From: Flavobacterium litorale
Lineage (GTDB): Bacteria; Bacteroidota; Bacteroidia; Flavobacteriales; Flavobacteriaceae
Assembly (NCBI RefSeq): GCF_019613795.1
Contig: NZ_CP080429.1
Span: 2,544,501-2,608,500, forward strand
Direction of reading: 5' to 3'
DNA: 64,000 nt
The notes beneath the pieces were generated by a model. The model was not told the origin of the DNA. It did no database searches and saw only the letters and a list, made by a program, of their open reading frames with translations. A program made the translations under genes and the position numbers. Positions 19,601 to 28,130 of this stretch are shown one piece after another (the first letter of the stretch is position 1; each line of letters begins with the position of its first letter).

Positions 19601-20802
19601 CCCTAAACGGTACAAACGATATTGGAACATTGTACGAAAACACCACCCCCTACGAAAGCGAACAAATATGGGTTCGCACCGATGTACTAAATGATGGCTG
19701 TTACGATGTTACATCGTTCACTATAAACATAGTACCCGAACCTACGGTTAACAACCACAACAATATTAATGTAAACCTTACCAAGTGCGATGATGATAAT
19801 GTAGATGATGGAGTTACAACCTTTAACCTTACGCAACACAGCGCAATGTTTATAGGCACCCAAAACGGTATAACCATTACCTACCATACATCAGCAGAAG
19901 ATACTGCTAGTGGTGAAAATGCCATTACAAATCCAGAGGAATACCGAAACATAACTATGCCGCAAACAATATATGTTAGAATGAATACTTTGGCAGATTG
20001 TTATACCCAAACGCAATTTATTTTAAACATAGATAATACAGTCCAGACAGGTATACCTGAAGATATACTATCGTGCGATTCTGAAGAAAACGGTTACCAA
20101 TTATTTGATTTGCATAAAAACGACAGCCTTATTAAAAATGGCGAGCCAAATACTGTGGTTACCTATTACGCAAGCGCACAAGATGCCGAAAATGGTACAA
20201 ACAAACTCAATCGTTTTTACACCAACAACACTCCCTACACCAATCAAACCATATGGGCTAGGCTCGAGTACGCATCGGGTTGTGTTGGCTATGGCATAAC
20301 ATCGTTTACAATAGCAATACTACCCTTACCTGAAATAGAATATACGATAGATGTTACTGATTTTACAGTAGCAAGAAATAGGATAACAGTTAATATTGCT
20401 ACTAATCCTGGAGATTACGAGTTTTCTATAGATAATGTACTTTTCTCGGAAAATAACGTTTTCGATAATCTAACACCAGGCATATACACTATATATGTAC
20501 GTGCTAAAAACAATTGTAAAACCATAGAGATTGAAATCCCAATACTAAACTATCCTAAATTTTTTACCCCTAACGGCGATGGTACGAACGAGCTATGGAA
20601 TGTAAAATACTTATATTACTTTCCAGATGCCCGAGTTTTTATTTTTGACCGTTACGGAAAAGTACTAACAAGCTACGCAGGAAACCAACAAGGATGGGAC
20701 GGTACATACAATGGGCATAACCTCCCTGCTACAGACTATTGGTTTAAAATAGAGTTTAATAGCGGCAGAACAATTAATGGACATTTTGCAATGGTAAGGT
20801 AA
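16603..20802 (+). CDS. Large T9SS type B surface protein with eleven tandem modules
   Basis: A 1399-residue protein starting at GTG (16603). A signal peptide ends near LYAQN; residues about 22-190 form a domain seen in secreted Bacteroidota proteins (DCPDAIVVCGND...SIWLKI...FSIEWTG). From about residue 197 to 1245 there are eleven modules of ~95 residues, each opening with a Cys-Asp-rich line such as VACDNDGINDGITAFDLT and carrying a second Cys about 65 residues later, which could form a disulfide. The modules fall into two alternating kinds (see finding). The C-terminus (YPKFFTPNGDGTNELWNV ... GHFAMVR) is the type B T9SS signal. Likely a cell-surface adhesin. Confidence 0.85.
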   Translation: MKKIFRVILLFILYSSGLYAQNDCPDAIVVCGNDDYYGLDATGVGIQELNSAENVCSSQENNSIWLKIIIKDGGTLGFTITPEEIDDLVVDFDFWLFGPNVECDELDEAIRCSTTNPLAAGQDYNTTGMNDTETDVSEGPGPDGNSFIQWIEAEDGDIYYLIIDRPHGSSNFSIEWTGTATFHDIPVFNNPNNIPIDLSECDDGEVYDGITTFNLEQHAAMFIGDQTGVSLTYHVSINDMMTGENPIESPSTFQNTSTTQTIYMKMTDVVTGCFSNETFEIVVTPHIDEVVNLVACDNDGINDGITAFDLTENEIVLGNPDNIEIDYYEDNDGIPHEDPITNIENYTNTENPQIIHVIVTNTVTGCSATGTFNLSVVSPVAGTPQNLYVCSGNGIGIFDLTENTAAIANGSTDAVITYHISEEDAESGENHIGTWYQNTTPYESDQLWARRELMDGECYDVVSFIVEAQPNPIFNNPDSISLSITKCDNDGVDDMVTTFDLTQYETMFIADQTDIAITYHTSFSGAVNGEDRIDEPEAYNNTSDSQWIYLRMTNLLTECFSSWAFQITVTPGIGVPNDFSVCDDDGFFEFNLANNDDVIANTATNASITYYTSEEDAENAIDAVGSLYQNQTAYTSEQIWVRMEKENEECIAFTSFTINVHPIPSFNTPNGLLPDMIRCDNDGIADESIEFDLTSNENLLAGSSENIIFYYYEDIGGQPAPNPLASPEAYSNVGNPQLIHYRTLNTITGCFTLGTFTLTVTPGAGLPDDLAICEDEDGIATFNLAINNNLVANGNEDTIVTYYRTEEDAENNENDIGYTYQNQTPYSTETLWARLDKTTESCTDYVSFTIGVYNIPTFESEDNMPPNIISCDNDAIDDGIISFNLTSNEAAMQGSQENMLFTYYEDEDGTPKDTPILNPENYYNIANPQVIHVTITNSVTGCSATNTFTLAVLPGAGEPENLYLCSDNGFAEFDLTLNNEAVANGNDDAAITYYLTEDDALNGTNDIGTLYENTTPYESEQIWVRTDVLNDGCYDVTSFTINIVPEPTVNNHNNINVNLTKCDDDNVDDGVTTFNLTQHSAMFIGTQNGITITYHTSAEDTASGENAITNPEEYRNITMPQTIYVRMNTLADCYTQTQFILNIDNTVQTGIPEDILSCDSEENGYQLFDLHKNDSLIKNGEPNTVVTYYASAQDAENGTNKLNRFYTNNTPYTNQTIWARLEYASGCVGYGITSFTIAILPLPEIEYTIDVTDFTVARNRITVNIATNPGDYEFSIDNVLFSENNVFDNLTPGIYTIYVRAKNNCKTIEIEIPILNYPKFFTPNGDGTNELWNVKYLYYFPDARVFIFDRYGKVLTSYAGNQQGWDGTYNGHNLPATDYWFKIEFNSGRTINGHFAMVR

Positions 20803-20819
20803 AAAAATCCCTATTTTTG
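20785..20819 (+). promoter_or_regulatory. Promoter of the third T9SS type B gene
   Basis: TTTG (20785-20788), 23 bases, TATTTTTG (20812-20819), 18 bases before the ATG at 20838. The -33 element lies inside the end of the preceding gene. Confidence 0.5.
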
Positions 20820-20837
20820 GATGCAAATTAACGCTAT

Positions 20838-23800
20838 ATGAAACGCTTAATCCCAATTATACTTCTACTATTATCAATAACCGTAACCGCACAGGGTGAA
20901 GCTGATAACTGGTTTTTCGGACAAAATGCAGGTATCCAATTTCTTGAAGATGGCTCTGTAATAGCATTATCAGGCAGCGCAATGGATACTAATGAAGGTT
21001 GCAGTACAATATCCGACGCCGAAGGAAATTTGTTGTTTTATACGGACGGTAGAAATGTATGGGACAGAAATCATGTTATAATGCCAAACGGAAATTATAG
21101 CATAGGAACAGGGCTTCTGGGCGATCCTTCTAGTGCACAATCGGGTATAATAGTTCCTAAAAAGGGCGACCCAAATATATACTATGTATTTACGGTTGAT
21201 GAACCACACCATCAAAATGCGGCGGTATTTCCTGCACAATTTGCAGGTAATTACGATGGTGACCCTGGACAAACCGTACCACAAGCAGACGACGGTTTTA
21301 ATAACGGACTTAACTACTCTATAGTAGATCTATCGGTAACAGGTGTAAACGGTAGCATTGGCGATGTTACCACACGTAACGTACATTTAGTAACGTACAA
21401 TCCCGATAACGAAGATGAAATAAAATACCAATGCTCAGAAAAAATAACAGCCGTAAAAAATGCCTCTGGTAGTGGTTTTTGGATAATAACCCACTTTATA
21501 AATAACTTTTATGCCTTTTTTGTGGATGAAAATGGTGTAACCGAAGACCCCGTTATTACAACCATAAACCCTGTTATTACTATTGACGGATACCGACGAA
21601 ATGCAATTGGATATATAAAAGCATCGCCAAATGGTAGCAAAATTGCTGTTGCACACAACCAAAACGCAACCGTAGAAGGTACTACTCAAATAAACGGAAA
21701 TGCGTACCTGTACGATTTTGATAACGAAACAGGTATAGTAAGCAATCCTATTACGCTCATGAGTGATAATGTAACAACGTATGGTATTGAATTTTCGGCA
21801 CAATCCAAGAAATTATATGTTACCGCGCGAAATGCAGCAGATATAAGCGAATTACGACAGTATAACTTGGAGGCTGACGATATACCAGCCTCAGAAACCG
21901 TTATATCATCCGTCATAAATAACTCAACAGCACTACAATTAGGTCCTAACGGCAAAATATACCGTTCTGTAATAAGCACAGGATTTCTGGATGTTATTAA
22001 TAGTCCAGAAGAAGATGGTTTAGCCTGCGATTTTCAACTTAATGCCGTAGCATTGCCTGCTGGAACATTAGCTACTTTTGGGCTACCACCCTTTATTACA
22101 TCCTTATTCTCTGCAGAAATAATAACTGAAAGTACTTGTTTTGGCGATGCAACCGAATTTGAAATTAATACGATTGTAGGTGAAATTGATAGTATAACAT
22201 GGAATTTTGGCGACGGTACTGAGTCTACAGAATTAAACCCTACACATAACTATACAGCTCCAGGTGCCTATACCGTAACTGCAGATGTAACAAGCGAAGC
22301 CGAAATTTTTAACGTAACCAGTACGGTAACTATTTCTAGCGTTCCCATAGCTAACCAACCTACTACCCTAACAGAATGTGACCCTGATAATGATGGTGTT
22401 ACAACCTTTAACCTAACCAATAACAATGCTAATGTGTTAGGCGGACAGTTGGATACACAATTTGAAGTACGATACTACGAATCGCAAGAAAATGCAGATA
22501 ATGATACTAGTGCTGTAAATGCCACAGCATTTACCAACACTACCACTCCGCAAACACTATATGTAAGAATACAAAACAGGAGCAATACGGCTTGTTATGC
22601 TACATCGTCTTTTCAAATAAACACATCCAATACTCCAGTGCTAAACGATACCCGCTTTAGTATATGCGATGATGCTATTGATGGTAATGATGCTAACGGT
22701 CAGGCTACGTTTAATCTTACAGAAGTTACAACAGCATTGGTACAAGATACTGAAAACTTTACGGCAACCTACTACCGTACAGAGGCTAATGCAGAGGATG
22801 AAGATGATGCTTTACCCGAAGAATTTTATAATACTACAGCTAATGAACAGGTTGTTTTTATTCGTGTAGTTAATACTACTTTTGCCGAATGTTTTGCTAT
22901 AGAACCTATAACACTAATTGTAAACCCATTACCAACATTAATAACTGATGCAGTATTGGTACAATGCGATTTAGGAGTTACCCCTGATGGAATTACACAG
23001 TTTAACCTTGAAGAAGCAAACAATTTTTTCACCAATGATAACCCTGATATTTTAGTAACCTACTATGAAAATGATGCAAATGCAACTACAGAAACAAATA
23101 TTATAACAGGAGTATTTACCAATACAGAGAATCCGCAAATTGTAAGTGCCAAGGTTACAAATACTACAACGGGTTGCTTTAGGATATTACCATTAACGTT
23201 AGCGGTAAACACCAATGGGTCTACCCCTATTGTGCTAACCCATTGTGATGATGATGGCACAGAGGATGGCTTATATGCTTTTAACCTTGAGGATGCGGGT
23301 TTAGAAAATGAAGTTGATAGTATAGTATACTATGCCAATGCCACCGATGCCTTATTAGAGCAAAATGCTATAGGGTTGGATTATACAAATACAGACCCTT
23401 ACGAGCAGAGTGTATATGCCCGTGTAGAAAATGATAACGATTGTACACTACTGCAAGAAATTCAACTTGTGGTATATGAGTTACCCGATATTGTTACCGA
23501 AGAAGAAGCAATTGTATGTAATAATACAGGAGCATTTATACGGCTTGATAGTGGTGTAACAGGCAATCCAGCAAATACATCCTACCTATGGTCTACAGGA
23601 GCAACAACAAGCTCAATATTAGTTAACGAACCTGGAATTTATAGCGTAACCGTAACAAATAGTAATGGGTGCGAAAAAGCACGAACAATAACAGTAGCCG
23701 CATCGGACGTTGCGATTATTAATGATGTTATTGTAACCGACCTTGTTGATAACAATACAGTAACCGTATTAACATCGCCTACAGGCGGTGTAAACACTAT

Positions 23801-24200
23801 TTACAAATACAGCCTAGATTTACCAGAAGGTCCTTTTCAAACATCTAATATTTTTGAAAATGTAACGCCTGGATTGCATACGGTATATGTTTACGATACA
23901 AATGGTTGCGGAATAGTATCACGAGATATAGCGGTACTATCCATACCCAAATTTTTTACACCCAATGGCGATGGCGTTAACGAAACTTGGCAGATAGTTG
24001 GTATCAACAGCGAAATTTATGCTAAAAGCAAAATTTATGTTTACGACCGTTATGGTAAATTAATTACAGGAGTAAGCCCAAGAGGTATAGGCTGGGACGG
24101 CTACTATAATGGCGATAAATTACCTGCTACCGATTATTGGTACGTTATACGCTTGGAAGATGGCAGAACTGTAAAAGGGCATTTTAGTTTGGTACGATAA
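20838..24200 (+). CDS. T9SS type B protein with N-terminal propeller-like region and PKD domain
   Basis: A 1120-residue secreted protein. The signal peptide ends near VTAQG. Residues 20-430 (ADNWFFGQNAGIQF, GNLLFYTDGRNVWDRNH, SGIIVPKKGDPNIYYVFTVD) form a region typical of large flavobacterial T9SS proteins, probably a propeller. A PKD domain follows (about 435-510: WNFGDGTESTELNPTHNY), then four ~95-residue modules related to those of the upstream gene (TECDPDNDGVTTFNLT, SICDDAIDG, VQCDLGVTPDGITQFNLE, THCDDDGTEDGLYAFNLE), an Ig-like domain and the type B sorting domain (IPKFFTPNGDGVNETWQI ... GHFSLVR). Probably a cell-surface protein. Confidence 0.85.
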   Translation: MKRLIPIILLLLSITVTAQGEADNWFFGQNAGIQFLEDGSVIALSGSAMDTNEGCSTISDAEGNLLFYTDGRNVWDRNHVIMPNGNYSIGTGLLGDPSSAQSGIIVPKKGDPNIYYVFTVDEPHHQNAAVFPAQFAGNYDGDPGQTVPQADDGFNNGLNYSIVDLSVTGVNGSIGDVTTRNVHLVTYNPDNEDEIKYQCSEKITAVKNASGSGFWIITHFINNFYAFFVDENGVTEDPVITTINPVITIDGYRRNAIGYIKASPNGSKIAVAHNQNATVEGTTQINGNAYLYDFDNETGIVSNPITLMSDNVTTYGIEFSAQSKKLYVTARNAADISELRQYNLEADDIPASETVISSVINNSTALQLGPNGKIYRSVISTGFLDVINSPEEDGLACDFQLNAVALPAGTLATFGLPPFITSLFSAEIITESTCFGDATEFEINTIVGEIDSITWNFGDGTESTELNPTHNYTAPGAYTVTADVTSEAEIFNVTSTVTISSVPIANQPTTLTECDPDNDGVTTFNLTNNNANVLGGQLDTQFEVRYYESQENADNDTSAVNATAFTNTTTPQTLYVRIQNRSNTACYATSSFQINTSNTPVLNDTRFSICDDAIDGNDANGQATFNLTEVTTALVQDTENFTATYYRTEANAEDEDDALPEEFYNTTANEQVVFIRVVNTTFAECFAIEPITLIVNPLPTLITDAVLVQCDLGVTPDGITQFNLEEANNFFTNDNPDILVTYYENDANATTETNIITGVFTNTENPQIVSAKVTNTTTGCFRILPLTLAVNTNGSTPIVLTHCDDDGTEDGLYAFNLEDAGLENEVDSIVYYANATDALLEQNAIGLDYTNTDPYEQSVYARVENDNDCTLLQEIQLVVYELPDIVTEEEAIVCNNTGAFIRLDSGVTGNPANTSYLWSTGATTSSILVNEPGIYSVTVTNSNGCEKARTITVAASDVAIINDVIVTDLVDNNTVTVLTSPTGGVNTIYKYSLDLPEGPFQTSNIFENVTPGLHTVYVYDTNGCGIVSRDIAVLSIPKFFTPNGDGVNETWQIVGINSEIYAKSKIYVYDRYGKLITGVSPRGIGWDGYYNGDKLPATDYWYVIRLEDGRTVKGHFSLVR

Positions 24201-24203
24201 ATA

Positions 24204-24234
24204 TTTGATATGCAGATTTAAATATCTAATTTCG
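24204..24234 (+). promoter_or_regulatory. Promoter of the lipoprotein gene at 24262
   Basis: TTTG (24204-24207), 19 bases, TAATTTCG (24227-24234), one mismatch to TAnnTTTG. It starts just after the stop codon of the T9SS gene. Confidence 0.5.
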
Positions 24235-24261
24235 CGGCTTTAATTTTTAAAATTTATAGTC

Positions 24262-25053
24262 TTGAAAAAATTATTTCTCTTAACAATAACCTCTTTGTTA
24301 ATCTTTGGATGCTCTAGTGATGATGGTAGTACAAATACACAACCTAAAAAGATAGTTCGAAGAAGTTATACTGGAAATCCTAATGAAGTTATACAACGTT
24401 ATCTATTCTCTAATGGCAAATTAGAATCGATAAAATTTTATAACTCAAGCGATTTTTTTAAAGGAAGTATTAATTACGAATACTTTTCCAATGGGCTATT
24501 ACATAACATAACAAAGTCTAATGGAGGTTACTTACATTCTTTTATATACGATAATCAAGAGCGAATTATGCATATGAAATATGAAAACAGCCAACTAGAC
24601 GAAGCGTATTATGTTAATTACACGTACAATAATGACAACACTATTACAGCCGAAAGTTTTGGCACCACCCAAGGCGTAAAAACGTATTACCTTAACAGTA
24701 ATAACTTAATATACAAAGAAGTTAGTGAAGGTACTACTTACGAAGTTATATTTGATGGATACAATGCCATTTCGGGTAGTTATGGTACGTTTATTAGTAG
24801 ATCTTTTGAGTATAGTGATACAGATTTACAGTTTAATACTGATTACTTTACGGGCGGATATGCATCAAACGGAGTATTAATGTATAACAGCCTATATGGT
24901 AACGAAACTGCATCAGCAAATAAATATTTAATAAAAGAAATTGGTAATGATACTTTTAAACATGAATATACTTTTGATGGTAATGGTAGACCTATTATAA
25001 GGCTTGATTACAAAAATGATAATTTAACAGACGAGTTCAAATACGAATATTAG
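24262..25053 (+). CDS. Hypothetical lipoprotein with YD-repeat-like strands
   Basis: A 263-residue lipoprotein starting at TTG. The signal ends IFGC (Cys 17) followed by SSDDG, the acidic pattern of surface-exposed flavobacterial lipoproteins. The body repeats short Tyr-rich lines with an N-G-L or D-N-x-x-R turn (YLFSNGKLESIKFYN, YEYFSNGLLHNITKSNG, SFIYDNQERIMHMKYEN, YTFDGNGRPIIRLDYKN), resembling the YD/RHS-type repeats that form extended beta sheets. No toxin or enzyme domain is seen. Its own promoter and a terminator make it a single-gene unit. Confidence 0.7.
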   Translation: MKKLFLLTITSLLIFGCSSDDGSTNTQPKKIVRRSYTGNPNEVIQRYLFSNGKLESIKFYNSSDFFKGSINYEYFSNGLLHNITKSNGGYLHSFIYDNQERIMHMKYENSQLDEAYYVNYTYNNDNTITAESFGTTQGVKTYYLNSNNLIYKEVSEGTTYEVIFDGYNAISGSYGTFISRSFEYSDTDLQFNTDYFTGGYASNGVLMYNSLYGNETASANKYLIKEIGNDTFKHEYTFDGNGRPIIRLDYKNDNLTDEFKYEY

Positions 25054-25083
25054 TGAGGTAAGAAATAAGGTTAGCCAAATAAT

Positions 25084-25115
25084 AAAAGCCCTATACTTTC
25101 GTATAGGGCTTTTTT
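25084..25115. terminator. Bidirectional terminator between the lipoprotein gene and typA
   Basis: AAAGCCCTATAC, TTTC, GTATAGGGCTTTTTT; a 12-bp stem flanked by A and T runs between convergent genes. Confidence 0.85.
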
Positions 25116-25143
25116 AAATCTATCTGTAATACGTAACTAAAGC

Positions 25144-26943
25144 TTAAGCAATTTTAAAACGCTTTCTATCCGTTTCGTTTAAGTATATTTTACGCAATCT
25201 AATACTTTTAGGTGTTACCTCTACGTATTCGTCTTTTTGGATATACTCTAGGGCTTCCTCCAACGAGAATTTAATTGCAGGAATAATTTTGGCTTTGTCA
25301 TCTGCTCCAGACGAACGTACGTTACTCAACTTTTTAGTTTTAGTTACGTTTACCGTCATATCGTCACCACGAGAGTTCTCGCCAATAACCTGTCCCTCAT
25401 AAATATCCTCATTAGGATCTACAAAGAATTTACCTCTGTCCTGAAGTTTATCAATAGAATAAGGTATTGCTTTACCATTTTCCATTGAAATTAACGAACC
25501 ACTAATACGTCCTGGAATGTCGCCTTTAAACGGTTGGTATTCCAAAAAGCGGTGCGTCATTATAGCCTCGCCAGCAGTAGCGGTAAGCAACTGATTTCTC
25601 AATCCGATTATACCACGCGATGGGATAAGGAATTTTACTACCATACGTTCGCCCTTTGGCTCCATGCTTAGCATCTCTCCTTTTCGTAAGGTTACAAACT
25701 CTACGGCACGCCCCGAAAGGTTTTCTGGTAAATCAATAGTAAGTTCCTCTACAGGCTCACATTTAACGCCATCAATTTCTTTTATAATAACCTGTGGTTG
25801 CCCAATTTGTAGCTCATACCCTTCTCTACGCATGGTTTCAATAAGTACAGATAAGTGCAGTACACCGCGACCAAATACCATAAATTTATCGGCACTATCC
25901 GTTTCTGCTACCCTAAGTGCAAGGTTTTTTTCAAGCTCTTTAGCTAACCTATCTTTAATGTGGCGTGAGGTAACATATTTACCCTCTTTACCAAAAAATG
26001 GCGAATCGTTAATGGTAAACAGCATGCTCATAGTAGGCTCATCTATAGCTATGGATTTAAGTGCTTCTGGGTTTTCAAAATCAGCAATAGTATCGCCAAT
26101 CTCAAAGCCCTCTAATCCTACCACAGCACAAATATCACCTGCTACAACTTCAGCTACTTTTAAACGACCAAGCCCCTCAAAAGTATGCAACTCTTTTATT
26201 TTTGATTTCGTTATTTTGCCATCACGCTTTACTAACGATATATTCATGCCTTCTTTTAATACACCACGTTGTAAACGTCCTATAGCAATACGTCCTGTAA
26301 AGCTCGAAAAGTCTAACGATGTAATCAGCATTTGTGGTGTACCTTCTGATACTTTTGGTGCTGGTACGTGCTCTATAACCATATCAAGCAATGGCTCTAT
26401 GTTTTCTGTTTTGTTACGCCAGTCGGTAGACATCCAGTTTTGTTTTGCTGAACCATAAACTGACGGGAAATCCAACTGCCACTCCTCTGCACCTAGCTCA
26501 AACATAAGGTCAAATACTTTTTCATGCACTTCTTCTGGCGTACAGTTTTCTTTATCAACCTTATTAATAACAACACATGGCTTTAAACCAAGGTCTATAG
26601 CTTTTTGTAATACAAAACGTGTTTGCGGCATAGGTCCTTCAAAAGCATCAACCAAAAGGCAAACACCATCGGCCATGTTTAATACACGCTCTACTTCTCC
26701 TCCAAAATCGGCGTGACCAGGAGTATCAATAATATTAATCTTAGTTCCTTTATACGTTACCGAAACGTTTTTGGAGGTAATGGTAATACCACGCTCACGC
26801 TCCAAGTCGTTGTTATCCAAAATAAGATCACCAGTGTTTTCGTTTTCACGGAACAATTGGCAATGGTACATAATTTTGTCAACCAATGTAGTCTTACCGT
26901 GGTCAACGTGGGCAATAATCGCAATGTTTCTAATAGACGTCAT
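25144..26943 (-). CDS. typA: Translational GTPase TypA/BipA
   Basis: A ribosome-binding GTPase of the EF-G family involved in stress, low-temperature growth and ribosome assembly. From the ATG at 26941-26943 it is 599 residues ([20 protein letters not shown]); ten upstream residues in the open frame are ignored because the -7 element lies within them. G1 is AHVDHGKT, G3 DTPGHADF, G4 NKVDKE. After the GTPase come domain II, an EF-G-like domain V (PEALKS...[20 protein letters not shown]) and the TypA-specific C-terminal domain ([33 protein letters not shown]). Single-gene unit. Confidence 0.96.
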   Translation of the reverse strand: MTSIRNIAIIAHVDHGKTTLVDKIMYHCQLFRENENTGDLILDNNDLERERGITITSKNVSVTYKGTKINIIDTPGHADFGGEVERVLNMADGVCLLVDAFEGPMPQTRFVLQKAIDLGLKPCVVINKVDKENCTPEEVHEKVFDLMFELGAEEWQLDFPSVYGSAKQNWMSTDWRNKTENIEPLLDMVIEHVPAPKVSEGTPQMLITSLDFSSFTGRIAIGRLQRGVLKEGMNISLVKRDGKITKSKIKELHTFEGLGRLKVAEVVAGDICAVVGLEGFEIGDTIADFENPEALKSIAIDEPTMSMLFTINDSPFFGKEGKYVTSRHIKDRLAKELEKNLALRVAETDSADKFMVFGRGVLHLSVLIETMRREGYELQIGQPQVIIKEIDGVKCEPVEELTIDLPENLSGRAVEFVTLRKGEMLSMEPKGERMVVKFLIPSRGIIGLRNQLLTATAGEAIMTHRFLEYQPFKGDIPGRISGSLISMENGKAIPYSIDKLQDRGKFFVDPNEDIYEGQVIGENSRGDDMTVNVTKTKKLSNVRSSGADDKAKIIPAIKFSLEEALEYIQKDEYVEVTPKSIRLRKIYLNETDRKRFKIA

Positions 26944-26962
26944 CTCTGTTTTTTTGAAGCTG

Positions 26963-26970
26963 CAAAAATA
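26963..26970 (-). promoter_or_regulatory. -7 element of typA
   Basis: TATTTTTG on the minus strand, 19 bases before the typA ATG. The upstream TTTG is only 13 bases away, so the -33 box is unclear. Confidence 0.35.
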
Positions 26971-27135
26971 CACTTTATTTCGACAAAAAAAACATTAGTT
27001 ATTAAGGGTTTAGCTTTTATTAACACCAAAACACAATTTAGTAACAAATAAAGGCTTTGATACTAAAAATGATTATAAACAAGGGTTTAGAATGGCAATA
27101 ATCATAACTTTTTCTAAAAAAAGAAAGCAAGTACA

Positions 27136-27160
27136 GTTAATTAAATTATATTTGTTTAAC
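27136..27160 (+). promoter_or_regulatory. -7 element of the CarH-like regulator inside an imperfect palindrome
   Basis: A perfect TATATTTG (27147-27154) lies 21 bases before the ATG at 27176. It sits inside a 25-base imperfect inverted repeat with ends GTTAA ... TTAAC (27136-27160). Its parts TAATTAAA and GTTTAA also occur in the palindrome of the crtI promoter, though with a different gap. Autoregulation is a reasonable guess. Confidence 0.4.
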
Positions 27161-27175
27161 CTTTTTAGCAAAACT

Positions 27176-28075
27176 ATGAACAACGTAAAGACAAAGTTTA
27201 ATATTCGTGACCTAGAAAACCTTTCGGGGATTAAAGCACATACGATACGCATATGGGAGAAAAGATATAATATTCTTGAGCCTATGCGTACTGAAACGAA
27301 TATCCGCTTCTACGACATAGAAAACTTGCAGAAGTTACTAAATATATCCACATTACACAATTTTGGGTACAAAATATCTGCAATATCCAAAATGCCAGAG
27401 GAAAAACTGCCTGTAATGGTAAAAGAGATACTTTCTAACAAAAGTATGTCCAACCATGTGCTAAACAACTTTAAGTTGTCGATGATGAATTTCGATCAGG
27501 TACTTTTCCTTAATACCTACAATGCCATACTGCAAGAAAAGTCGTTTAGAGAAATATTTTACGATTTCTTTATACCATTGCTTACAGAAATAGGCGTGTT
27601 ATGGCAAACAAATACCATAACACCTGCTCATGAGCATTTTATAAGTTTTCTTATCAAACAAAAATTAGCCTCTAACCTTGAGAAGCTACTATTAGATCCT
27701 CCTAAAAAAACCGACAGAACCTACATACTGTATTTGCCGCACGGAGAAATACACGATTTGGGACTAATGTTTATTAACTACGAGTTGGCATTAAATGGGT
27801 ATAAATCTATATTTCTTGGAGAAAGTGTGCCTTTGGACAGTTTAAAGCAAGTAAAAAACTATTTTGATAAGGTAACTTTTGTAACTTACGTTACGGTAGA
27901 ACCCGCAATGGATCAAATAAATGATTATATTAAGAGTTTAATGACGGAGTTGGTTAACGATGATACCACCAACTTATACATATTTGGGCATAACATTCAA
28001 TTTATAAAATCAGAATTGCTAAATAATAATGTAACATTATTCCAGTCTATCAGCGATTTCGGGAATTCATTGTAA
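27176..28075 (+). CDS. MerR-family regulator with CarH-like cobalamin-binding domain
   Basis: A 299-residue regulator; the ATG at 27176 follows the -7 element and gives the family start. Residues 8-75 are a MerR winged helix (FNIRDLENLSGIKAHTIRIW, TNIRFYDIENLQKL). Residues about 95-175 fit the helical bundle, with W143, nine residues, then E153-H154: the Wx9EH signature of CarH/LitR photoreceptors. E191-I-H193-D-L-G196 is the ExHxxG motif whose His ligates cobalt in B12-binding domains; GYKSIFLGESVP follows. CarH proteins repress carotenoid genes in the dark as AdoB12 tetramers and fall apart in light. Position 144 is Gln where Thermus CarH has His, so photochemistry may differ. It directly precedes crtI-crtB-crtZ. 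Confidence 0.85.
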   Translation: MNNVKTKFNIRDLENLSGIKAHTIRIWEKRYNILEPMRTETNIRFYDIENLQKLLNISTLHNFGYKISAISKMPEEKLPVMVKEILSNKSMSNHVLNNFKLSMMNFDQVLFLNTYNAILQEKSFREIFYDFFIPLLTEIGVLWQTNTITPAHEHFISFLIKQKLASNLEKLLLDPPKKTDRTYILYLPHGEIHDLGLMFINYELALNGYKSIFLGESVPLDSLKQVKNYFDKVTFVTYVTVEPAMDQINDYIKSLMTELVNDDTTNLYIFGHNIQFIKSELLNNNVTLFQSISDFGNSL

Positions 28076-28086
28076 ACCCTACTACC

Positions 28087-28120
28087 TTGTAATTAAACAT
28101 GTTTAATTATTTTATATTTT
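28087..28120 (+). promoter_or_regulatory. crtI promoter with palindromic operator
   Basis: TTG (28087-28089) and TATATTTT (28113-28120, one mismatch to TAnnTTTG) are separated by 23 bases. The spacer is filled by TAATTAAACATGTTTAATTA (28090-28109), a perfect 20-bp palindrome. Placement between the two promoter boxes is typical of MerR-family operators. The adjacent CarH-like gene is the obvious candidate binder. Confidence 0.6.
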
Positions 28121-28130
28121 AAATAAACAA

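Noticed and set aside
17191..20340. CRISPR-like or tandem DNA repeats
   Set aside because: The periodicity is about 285 bases, in frame and diverged, which is protein module repetition.
25664..26458. Long plus-strand open frame inside typA
   Set aside because: Antisense to the highly conserved TypA sequence; low-complexity Ser-rich translation.
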